Under the pieces are notes generated by a model that saw only the letters and a program-made list of their open reading frames with translations, ran no database searches and was not told the origin of the DNA. Below, piece after piece: positions 54,290 through 61,447 of a DNA stretch of 64,000 nucleotides. This DNA is from Defluviitoga tunisiensis (GTDB lineage Bacteria > Thermotogota > Thermotogae > Petrotogales > Petrotogaceae), in contig NZ_LN824141.1 of the NCBI RefSeq assembly GCF_000953715.1, forward strand, positions 1,676,501 through 1,740,500, read 5' to 3'. The first letter of the stretch is position 1; each line of letters begins with the position of its first letter. The position numbers and the translations under genes were made by a program.

Positions 54290-55091
54290 AAATTACATTC
54301 CTTTCTTTTGAATTTTCAGGCTTAATTATTAAGTAATCTTTTAAGAAAGCTGGTTCACAACGGTTGTGAGATTTATAAAAGCAATAGGCATTTTTTAATT
54401 GTTCTTGTTGAGAAAACGTCAATTTTAAAGAATTTGATACTTCCTCTATCAGTTCAAGATCTTCTCTTTGAAAAAAAGGAGGATTGTTTTTTAGAAAAGA
54501 TTCGGTTACATCAACAAAATTAATTATTGTTTCTATTTTGTTTTTTACTAAATTTTTTACAAATCCTCTGGAGATTCTTTCATTACTTTTTTCGTAAACC
54601 AGATCAGACACAATCTTAAGAACATAAATTTGGTGAGTATACAAAAACTTTGAAGCCATTTTAAAAGCAGCTGAAGCCTCCATGTCCACGAGATCTTCTA
54701 AAAAATCATATTGTTCATCCAGGTTATTTATAGTTTGTATGGATGCCTCATATAATCCGTAATCAATCAAAATATCTGTAAAGAAACTTTTTCGCATTTC
54801 ATAGTCTAGTACTTTATTACATAAAATAAGTTCACCTACAACATATTCTTTTTGTAATGCCCCACAAATACCAAAATTTATAAAAATATCCGTCGAATTA
54901 AAATCAATATCTAAATCACTTAAAATAAAAGCTGTAGCACCAGCGGCATTTACCTTTCCTATACCAGAAATTATGAGCCTTACATCGTTAGAAATAAAAA
55001 TTTCAAAAGGTTTATCATGTATTTTTTTTAATCTATACTTCTTAATTATTTCTTCTGCTTCTGCCCTTAAAGCACATAGGATATTAATCAT
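54258..55091 (-). CDS. Nucleosidase, MTA/SAH nucleosidase-like with C-terminal extension
   Basis: 277 residues. The first 190 residues have the MTAN fold signals: ILCALRAEAEEIIKKY (base-side Glu), ISGIGKVNAAGATAFIL, FINFGICGALQK, VDMEASAAFKMA (Glu of ribose/base site) and VLKIVSDLVYE (catalytic Asp). Residues 195-277 are an extra charged helical part (EDLELIEEVSNSLKLTF, CFYKSHNRCEPAFLKDYL) that I do not recognise. It could clear methylthioadenosine from SpeE or 5'-deoxyadenosine from the overlapping radical SAM enzyme; both ideas are inference. Confidence 0.78.
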   Translation of the reverse strand: MINILCALRAEAEEIIKKYRLKKIHDKPFEIFISNDVRLIISGIGKVNAAGATAFILSDLDIDFNSTDIFINFGICGALQKEYVVGELILCNKVLDYEMRKSFFTDILIDYGLYEASIQTINNLDEQYDFLEDLVDMEASAAFKMASKFLYTHQIYVLKIVSDLVYEKSNERISRGFVKNLVKNKIETIINFVDVTESFLKNNPPFFQREDLELIEEVSNSLKLTFSQQEQLKNAYCFYKSHNRCEPAFLKDYLIIKPENSKERNVIFDQIKHQLYS

Positions 55092-55103
55092 TCATAACAA
55101 ATC

Positions 55104-56525
55104 CTAGAATAATCTTTTCTCTTGATAAGTTGGAGCCTTTTCGGATAAATTAAAAGTTTCGTTTTCTTTTCCTGAAAACAGGAGTGAAACTTCATAAGAT
55201 TCATTTATTAAAAGGGATATATTAACCTTTAATTCGTCAATATACTTCTTTAATATTTCATATTCTAATAACTCATTCTCAGAAAAATTAAAGATTATCC
55301 TATTATTTCTAATCTCAATTTTTGAAGCTAACAAAGAATAATAAATAGCTAAATTTGTTTTTTTGCTTCGTGGATCTCTAAAAAAGTTCATTATTTTTAC
55401 TATAATCGGATTATTAAAATACTCTGTATTAAAATCAGTATCGTTCTTATTTATTTCCTTGATTGTACCACCTTCAGGTACATCTTTAAAAGAAGAGTTA
55501 AGAGTTGTAGATTTTAGACCTCTAGTAATGAATCCAAGAACTTCAACATCAAATGTTAATCTTTTATTTTCGCTATACTTTAAATCTTTAAGAATAACAT
55601 TGAATTCTTTCATCATCTCAATATCAAAAAACGGATCTTCTTTTTCTTTAATCCTATCAAATATGTATTCTATTGATTCTTCTAATAATATTTCAGGATC
55701 TTTTCCTTGTTTAAACAATTCCTCAGATTGAGATAAAAAACCATCTATATTTGAATCAGACACATTATTTATGAATTTGCTTACAAAACTTTCATCAAAT
55801 AACCCTAATATATCCATAACATCCTCTAAGAATACTTTGTCATCGCCAAACTTTTCAACTTGTTCAAACATGGATATTGCATCTCTCATACTTCCTTTTG
55901 CTTTTTTAGCAATTATTTCTAAGGCTTTTTCATCGTATTTAATTCCTTCTAAATCAGCTATTTTTTTCAAACCTAGCAATATATCTTTCATTGATAAATT
56001 TTTAAAGTTGATTATCTGAGCTCGCGAAATAATTGTATCAGGAACTTTCTCTAAATTTGTTGTAGCCAAAACAAAAATAACATGGGCGGGAGGCTCTTCT
56101 AAAGTCTTTAACAATGCATTAAACGCTTCTCTAGTCAACATATGAAACTCATCTATTATGTATACTTTATAATTGCCATATACTGGCAGATAATTTGTTG
56201 AATCACGTATATTTCTAATTTCATCAATACCCCTATTAGAAGCAGCATCTAATTCAATTACATCTATAAAACTATTCTTGTTAATTGAAACACAATTTTC
56301 ACATTCATTGCATGGATTAAAATCTAATGGATTTTTACAATTCAAAGCTTTAGCTAAAATTCTAGCTGTTGTCGTTTTCCCTGTACCTCGTGGCCCTGAA
56401 AAAATGTATGCATGAGAAATTTCACCTTTTTTAAGGGCATTATAAAAATACTTAACAACATGAGGCTGACCAATTATATCTTCAAAATTTCTAGGCCTAT
56501 ATTTTCTATACAAATTACTATTCAT
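55104..56525 (-). CDS. dnaX: DNA polymerase III gamma/tau subunit
   Basis: Clamp-loader ATPase. About 473 residues from the ATG at 56525, with GGAGGT upstream. LYRKYRPRNFEDIIGQ at the start, Walker A GPRGTGKTTTARILAKALN near 42, zinc cysteines CKNPLDFNPCNECENC near 63, Walker B YIIDEFHMLTREAFNALLKTLEEPP near 118, sensor SRAQIINF near 163. First gene of the leftward set dnaX, nucleosidase, radical SAM; gap to nucleosidase is 12 bases. Confidence 0.94.
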   Translation of the reverse strand: MNSNLYRKYRPRNFEDIIGQPHVVKYFYNALKKGEISHAYIFSGPRGTGKTTTARILAKALNCKNPLDFNPCNECENCVSINKNSFIDVIELDAASNRGIDEIRNIRDSTNYLPVYGNYKVYIIDEFHMLTREAFNALLKTLEEPPAHVIFVLATTNLEKVPDTIISRAQIINFKNLSMKDILLGLKKIADLEGIKYDEKALEIIAKKAKGSMRDAISMFEQVEKFGDDKVFLEDVMDILGLFDESFVSKFINNVSDSNIDGFLSQSEELFKQGKDPEILLEESIEYIFDRIKEKEDPFFDIEMMKEFNVILKDLKYSENKRLTFDVEVLGFITRGLKSTTLNSSFKDVPEGGTIKEINKNDTDFNTEYFNNPIIVKIMNFFRDPRSKKTNLAIYYSLLASKIEIRNNRIIFNFSENELLEYEILKKYIDELKVNISLLINESYEVSLLFSGKENETFNLSEKAPTYQEKRLF

Positions 56526-56654
56526 AAATCTACCTCCAAAAATTGAAACATTCATACAATAATTTTTTTGAAAAAATTTAGAAGATCCCTTTTATAGTAT
56601 AACACATTAAGCTTATTATTGAGGTTCTTGAAACATGATTTTAAATTAGTTCCA

Positions 56655-56703
56655 CTGAAAAGAAATAAAAAAAGTTTATAATATTAAACAAATAGTTTAA
56701 TAT
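56655..56703 (+). promoter_or_regulatory. Second copy of the polyamine operator with promoter, before speE copy 2
   Basis: Perfect inverted repeat ATATTAAAC (56681-56689) - aaata - GTTTAATAT (56695-56703), the same arms as at 51343-51365. TATAAT (56677-56682) precedes it in the same arrangement, and aaaagtttataat is shared. The -35 is weak (CTGAAA at 56655 against TTGACA in the first operon). Confidence 0.85.
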
Positions 56704-56779
56704 TTCTATCTTCTAATTGAATAGAATTAAATTGTTTTATCTATGTAATTTCACAATTATTATATTCGAGGTGAAAACT

Positions 56780-57646
56780 ATGTTGGAAAAGGTTTATCCT
56801 CCTTTCATTTTTAATGAGTTCGATAGAAAAAACAAATTTGGTTTATTTATGGATGTTGAAAAGGTCATTTATTCTGGGGTCACTAAATTTCAGAGAATTG
56901 ATATCTTCGAAACTAAGGCGTTCGGAAAAGTATTCACACTAGACGGCGTTCCTATGACCTGCGAATTAGATGAATTTGTATATCATGAGATGATCTCTCA
57001 CGTTCCTCTATTTCTCCACGAAAATCCTAAAAAAGTACTCGTAATAGGTGGAGGGGACGGTGGAACAGTTAGAGAAGTTTTAAAACACCCTTCTATAGAA
57101 AAAGTTATTATGTGTGAATTGGACGAAGAGGTTGTGGAAGCAACCAAAAAATATTTACCTAATTTGTCCTATGAACTTAATAACCCAAAAGTTCATCTTG
57201 TATTTGAAGATGGTAGTAAATTCATAAAAAACTTTAATAATGAATTTGATGTAATTATAATTGATTCAACTGATCCCACTGAAGGTGGAGGAGGCGCTCT
57301 TTATACAGAAAGTTTTTACCAGGATTGTTTTAAAGCACTCACGGAAAATGGTGTCTTCACTGCTCAAACGGAAGAGCCATTTATAGAAAAAGAGTGGATG
57401 ATCAGAGCCTATAAACGTATTAGCTCAGTATTCAACGTTGCTAAACTATACTTGGGGTTTGTCCCAGAATATACACCAGGAACATGGTCATGGACATTTG
57501 CATCAAAAAATATAGACCCAATAAAAGATTTTAATCCAGAAAAAGTTAGGAACTTTGATAAAGAATTAAAGTACTATAATGAGGAGATGCATGTAGCTTC
57601 TTTTGCATTACCTAATTTTGTAAAAAAGATGATAAAAGATATATAA
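56780..57646 (+). CDS. Polyamine aminopropyltransferase (spermidine synthase-like), copy 2
   Basis: 288 residues from ATG 56780, with GAGGTGAAA upstream. Same family motifs as copy 1, and DNA is about 95% identical (around 40 differences over 867 bases, counted by eye). Differences cluster: VPMTCELDEF replaces VTMTRDSDEF, TEEPFIEKEWMIRAYKR replaces TEDPFLKKEWMVRAYKS, FVPEYTPGTW replaces FVPQYPPGTW. These segments surround the diamine pocket of aminopropyltransferases, so a changed acceptor (for example a longer polyamine) is plausible. Not accompanied by speD. Own promoter-operator and terminator. Confidence 0.93.
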   Translation: MLEKVYPPFIFNEFDRKNKFGLFMDVEKVIYSGVTKFQRIDIFETKAFGKVFTLDGVPMTCELDEFVYHEMISHVPLFLHENPKKVLVIGGGDGGTVREVLKHPSIEKVIMCELDEEVVEATKKYLPNLSYELNNPKVHLVFEDGSKFIKNFNNEFDVIIIDSTDPTEGGGGALYTESFYQDCFKALTENGVFTAQTEEPFIEKEWMIRAYKRISSVFNVAKLYLGFVPEYTPGTWSWTFASKNIDPIKDFNPEKVRNFDKELKYYNEEMHVASFALPNFVKKMIKDI

Positions 57647-57676
57647 AAAACTTCGCTTATTTTAGCGAAGTTTTTA
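57645..57676. terminator. Terminator after speE copy 2
   Basis: ACTTCGCT (57650-57657) - tatttt - AGCGAAGT (57664-57671), flanked by A6 and T5. Duplicate of the one at 53236-53267. Overlaps the stop of yigZ. Confidence 0.9.
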
Positions 57677-58291
57677 TAATTCTCTTTCTGATGTCCCAAT
57701 AAAAGTTATTTCTTGAGAATTGTTTTCAATAATTGGTAATACCCTTTCTTTAATGCTTTCAATTATTTCTATCCTGAAAAAAACATCTTCCAAGAACTCC
57801 TGAAATAACAAGTAAATACCTGATTCTTGTGAAATTAAGCGTAAAATCTGAGAATAATTTGAATAGCTACATCTGACTTCAAAAATAAAGGTGGTTTCAA
57901 ATTTAGTTAATCTAGAATTTTTGACTACTTCTTCAGCACAAGAAGAGTATGCATCAATTAATCCTCTTATGCCTAATTTAACACCACCAAAATATCTTGT
58001 AACAACAATTGCAACATTGAATAAATTATATTTTTCTATTATGCCATATATAGGTTTTCCAGCAGTTCCTGAAGGTTCTCCATTATCTGAATAATGAAAA
58101 AATTCTTGATTCCCGTCTCCAACTTTATACGCCCAACAATTGTGAGTTGCATTGTTATATTTTTGAGTTATATATTTTATATAATTTTGAGCTTCTTCTA
58201 TTGTATTAACTTTTTGTGCATTCCCTATAAAAATAGATCGTTCTATATTAATAGAAATTTCTTTTGAATCTTTTATTGATAGATATTTCAT
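57674..58291 (-). CDS. yigZ: IMPACT/YigZ family protein
   Basis: About 205 residues from ATG 58291, with AGAGGA close upstream; a TTG at 58324 is less likely. NATHNCWAYKVGDG near residue 45, FFHYSDNGEPSGTAGKPIYGII near 62, VAIVVTRYFGGVKLGIRGLIDAYSSCAEE near 88-116 are the family signature. The C-terminal domain has a ferredoxin-like pattern. In E. coli and others linked to translation stress or proline peptide handling; exact role open. Confidence 0.9.
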   Translation of the reverse strand: MKYLSIKDSKEISINIERSIFIGNAQKVNTIEEAQNYIKYITQKYNNATHNCWAYKVGDGNQEFFHYSDNGEPSGTAGKPIYGIIEKYNLFNVAIVVTRYFGGVKLGIRGLIDAYSSCAEEVVKNSRLTKFETTFIFEVRCSYSNYSQILRLISQESGIYLLFQEFLEDVFFRIEIIESIKERVLPIIENNSQEITFIGTSEREL

Positions 58292-58393
58292 TTTTATCCT
58301 CTTAATTTTTCTTTCATTACGCAACTTAAAATAATCAGTCTATATGCACTGACCTTTTGCCCTTATCTAAGTCAAACATTATTCTTAGGTGTA

Positions 58394-59569
58394 TCATGTT
58401 TCTTGAGTGACCCTCATTAGAAATATAGCTAAATAGAAACAAAAAATACCAAAAATGGTTAGAATAACTATTTCTTTATATATATCACTAAGTCCATAAC
58501 CTAATACAGTAAGTTTCCGCCAAGCATCTAAGGAATACTTAACAGGAAAAATATAAGAAAACTTTTCCAGAAAACCTCCTTTAGGTACAGGAATTAATAC
58601 GTTTCCAAATACAAACATTAACCCAATAACTGCAGTAACAAGAAAAGATGCAGCTTTCGAGCTTTTTAAAAAAGAAGAAAGTACCAAACCAAAAGATGTA
58701 AAAGTAAATACAGATACAAATATCAACAGGAATAAATGCCAGCTTATGGCCTGTGATTGTACACCAAAAAGTCTGAACATTCCCCAAGAAAATAATCCCA
58801 TCACAAATCCAACTAGTAAATATGCTATTAACTTCGAAAAAGCAAAAACTCTTATTGATAGACCATTTGAGATATATAAATCAAGTAATTTTGATTCCCT
58901 GGCTTGACCAACAGAATATGAAATACCAATCATCGATGAGATGAGGATCGTAACCACAGCTACAATTGGAGCAAACATGTCATTAATTCCAAAATCATTA
59001 GATTCAGATTCAAAGAGCATTTTTTCCTTCGCATTTGGTATTAACATTTTAATCTCTGGTTTTGGTCTTGTTTCATCAATTCCTATTCCTCCACTCAGTA
59101 AAAAATCGGTGGTAGATCCAACCTTTATTTCTGGAATACCTGCCAATTCATCAAATACTGCTTTAAAGGCGGTATAAATCATTAGACTATTTTGAATGTT
59201 ATGTGGATTAGGAACAATATACAAAGAAGTTTGAAGTTTGTTCACCAAATCATTAGTAAATCCTTTTGGAATTATAATTATAGAGTCATAATTACCTAAC
59301 TCAATTAATCTGTTGAATTCACTTTCATTACTGATTTCAACAGTATTTTCAAAATTTAAAAACTGTTTGATTAAAAGAAATGTAAAATTACCTAAAAAAC
59401 TTTTATCTTGATTATAGATAACTAAATTAAAATTTTGAGAAATATTTTTTGGATAAAAGGAGGAACCAAAAAAAGCTAATATTACAGGAACAATTATACT
59501 TAAAATCAACACTGCTCTGCTTCTTAAAATCTTTTTAATTTCATATTTGACCATTTTTAAAGATTTCAT
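58394..59569 (-). CDS. ABC-2 type transporter permease (orphan)
   Basis: 391 residues. N-terminal membrane segment near residues 17-35, a large extracytoplasmic loop (about residues 36-205), then five segments; FSWGMFRLF and ASFLVTAVIGLMFVFGNVLIPVPKGGFLEKFSYIFPVKYSLDAWRKL are as in ABC-2 permeases for drugs or lipids. GGAGG precedes the ATG. No ATPase gene lies beside it, which is unusual. Long-form repeat copy E lies 39 bases upstream. Confidence 0.85.
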   Translation of the reverse strand: MKSLKMVKYEIKKILRSRAVLILSIIVPVILAFFGSSFYPKNISQNFNLVIYNQDKSFLGNFTFLLIKQFLNFENTVEISNESEFNRLIELGNYDSIIIIPKGFTNDLVNKLQTSLYIVPNPHNIQNSLMIYTAFKAVFDELAGIPEIKVGSTTDFLLSGGIGIDETRPKPEIKMLIPNAKEKMLFESESNDFGINDMFAPIVAVVTILISSMIGISYSVGQARESKLLDLYISNGLSIRVFAFSKLIAYLLVGFVMGLFSWGMFRLFGVQSQAISWHLFLLIFVSVFTFTSFGLVLSSFLKSSKAASFLVTAVIGLMFVFGNVLIPVPKGGFLEKFSYIFPVKYSLDAWRKLTVLGYGLSDIYKEIVILTIFGIFCFYLAIFLMRVTQET

Positions 59570-59607
59570 TTTTTCCTCCTACTAATATAAAAATTACTGT
59601 CTTCAAA

Positions 59608-59711
59608 ATTCTAAAATCTGTATTATATATATGTTTTAGAATCGATTTTTTTTACAAAATATTGTGATACTTCAAATCTTTATACTAACGCTGAACTTCT
59701 TTAAACTTTTT
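59608..59711 (+). repeat. Interspersed repeat, copy E, left module
   Basis: Begins with the near-perfect inverted pair ATTCTAAAA / TTTTAGAAT (59608-59616 and about 59633-59643) around tatatatat, followed by tttttttacaaaata. The same module, less perfect, starts copies A and C. It is 39 bases from the start codon of the ABC-2 permease. Confidence 0.8.
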
Positions 59712-59966
59712 GGTACTAGTACCAGCGAGGGATGAGGGCTTCGCCCTAGACCCGTTATAAATTCAAAAACAGTAATTAATAATTACAACTTTTCGGTACT
59801 TGTACCAGCGAGGGATGAGGGCTTTGCCCTAGACCCGCTATGAATTCAAAAACAGTAATTAATAATTACAACTTTACGGTACTTGTACCAAAGGAGGGGT
59901 AAGGGCTTCGCCCTAGACCCGTTATAAATTCAAATGCTTGCTTTTAGAAAATCTTCATTTTTAAAA
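59712..59966 (+). repeat. Tandem 83-bp array of the repeat core (copy E)
   Basis: Palindromes GGTACTAGTACC (59712-59723), GGTACTTGTACC (59795-59806) and GGTACTTGTACC (59878-59889) recur at exactly 83 bases. Each is followed by gagggatgag or similar and AGGGCTTCGCCCT or AGGGCTTTGCCCT, a second hairpin. The first two units also share cagtaattaataattaca. The array ends in the right-end module TTTTAGAAAATCTTCATTTTTAA. The rest of the gap to 60076 holds no gene. Confidence 0.9.
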
Positions 59967-60076
59967 TAGCTGCTATAATGATGCCTTCTTTAAAAATTTA
60001 CAAATTTAGTGAAAAGTGCAAAGATTATAGTGATATTATAAATTATATCAGGTATTTATTGATTGATATAATATTT

Positions 60077-61432
60077 TTATTTTCCAACGCAAAAATTTGA
60101 AAATATTGTATTAAGTAGTTCTTCCGTATAATTTTCGCCAGTCAGTTCATAAATTTTTTCTAGAGCTTTCCTAACATCAATCATTACCACATCGTTTGAA
60201 AATCCCATATTTAAAGAGTTAAGTGCATTTAACAAGTATTTTCTTGATGATTCTAGCGAGTTTTTTTGCCTCATATTTGTAAGGGTTGGTTCTTCAATAT
60301 TTATTTTTTCAAAATATATCTCATATATTTTATCTTCTAACGATTTAATTTCTTTATTTTTTGCTGAAATAGTGACTATATCAAACTTTTGGTCAAATAG
60401 TTTGGTGGGACAATTGCTCAATTTGAAATGTTCAGAATCAGATTTATTTAAAACTATAATAACAGATTTATTATTCAATTCTTTTATCCTACTGAAGATC
60501 ATTTCATCTTCATAATCATAAGGAGTTGTACCATCGAGAATAAATAAAATCAAATTTGATTCTTCCATAGCATTTAAAGTTTTTTCTATTCCAATTTTCT
60601 CTATTTTATCTTCAGTAGGTCTAATTCCTGCGGTATCAATAAGTTTCAATAGTATTCCATTGATATTCAAGCTTTCTTCAATAGTGTCTCGTGTAGTACC
60701 TGGGATTTCAGTAACTATAGCTCTATCTTTTTTTAATAATGCATTTAATAGAGTGCTTTTCCCTGAATTAGGTTTACCAACGATAGCGGTTTTCACACCT
60801 TCAACTGCAATAATTCCATTATCCGCTTCTTTTAAGATTTTATCAACTGTTTTTAAAATATCTGATATTTTTTCTTTTAAATTCAATGAATCAATCTCAA
60901 CTTCATCGGGGTAATCTAATTCTACCTCAATTTCGGCTGCGATATTAATCATTTCATGTTTAAGCTCTTGGATAGTTTCAGAAAGCCGATTTTTTTTCAA
61001 TAATTTCAACGAGGCGTCTAAAGAAAATGGTGTCTCTGCCTTGATTAAGCTGTTAATAGCCTCTGCTTTAATTAAATCTATTTTCCCATTTAATACTGCC
61101 CTTTTTGAAAATTCTCCCGGTAATGCTTGACGTGCCCCTAATTTGATTATAGTTTTTAAAATATTGTATGTTACTAATTTTCCTCCATGACAGAATATTT
61201 CTAACATATCTTCTCCAGTATATGAATTGGGTTTGCTATGATAAACCCATGTCACCTCATCAACTGGACTATCTTCATCATACATCCATCCATAATACAT
61301 TTTTTTTGACTCATATTTATGCTTTTTTAAACAATTACGTATTATTTTATCTACGTCTCCTCCAGAAACTCTTACAGCTCCTATAGCTCCCATCCCTATC
61401 GGAGTTGAAATTGCAACAATTGTATCGTACAT
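60077..61432 (-). CDS. mnmE: tRNA modification GTPase MnmE
   Basis: With MnmG makes the cmnm5 group on wobble uridine of tRNA. 451 residues. N-terminal THF-binding domain (DTIVAISTPIGMGAIGAVRVSG), G domain: G1 GKPNSGKSTLLNALL near 220, G3 DTAGIR near 265, G4 NKSD near 330, and C-terminal CVGK (family C-I/V/L-GK). Helical domains surround the G domain. Leftward, 15 bases after mfd. Confidence 0.95.
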   Translation of the reverse strand: MYDTIVAISTPIGMGAIGAVRVSGGDVDKIIRNCLKKHKYESKKMYYGWMYDEDSPVDEVTWVYHSKPNSYTGEDMLEIFCHGGKLVTYNILKTIIKLGARQALPGEFSKRAVLNGKIDLIKAEAINSLIKAETPFSLDASLKLLKKNRLSETIQELKHEMINIAAEIEVELDYPDEVEIDSLNLKEKISDILKTVDKILKEADNGIIAVEGVKTAIVGKPNSGKSTLLNALLKKDRAIVTEIPGTTRDTIEESLNINGILLKLIDTAGIRPTEDKIEKIGIEKTLNAMEESNLILFILDGTTPYDYEDEMIFSRIKELNNKSVIIVLNKSDSEHFKLSNCPTKLFDQKFDIVTISAKNKEIKSLEDKIYEIYFEKINIEEPTLTNMRQKNSLESSRKYLLNALNSLNMGFSNDVVMIDVRKALEKIYELTGENYTEELLNTIFSNFCVGK

Positions 61433-61447
61433 TAATCAATTCACCTC

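Noticed and set aside
55361-55367. A7 run in dnaX as programmed frameshift site
   Set aside because: In the reading frame it gives AGC AAA AAA ACA, which does not fit the X-XXY-YYZ slip pattern, and the protein has the shorter gamma-like size without it.
56717-56779. N-terminal extension of speE copy 2
   Set aside because: No ribosome site before it; GAGGTGAAA precedes the ATG at 56780, and copy 1 starts at the same residue.
57891-58094. Small rightward gene inside yigZ
   Set aside because: It is the reverse complement of the strongly conserved yigZ coding sequence and has no ribosome site.
59712-59966. CRISPR-like array
   Set aside because: The 83-base units are near-identical throughout, with no unique spacers and no cas genes.
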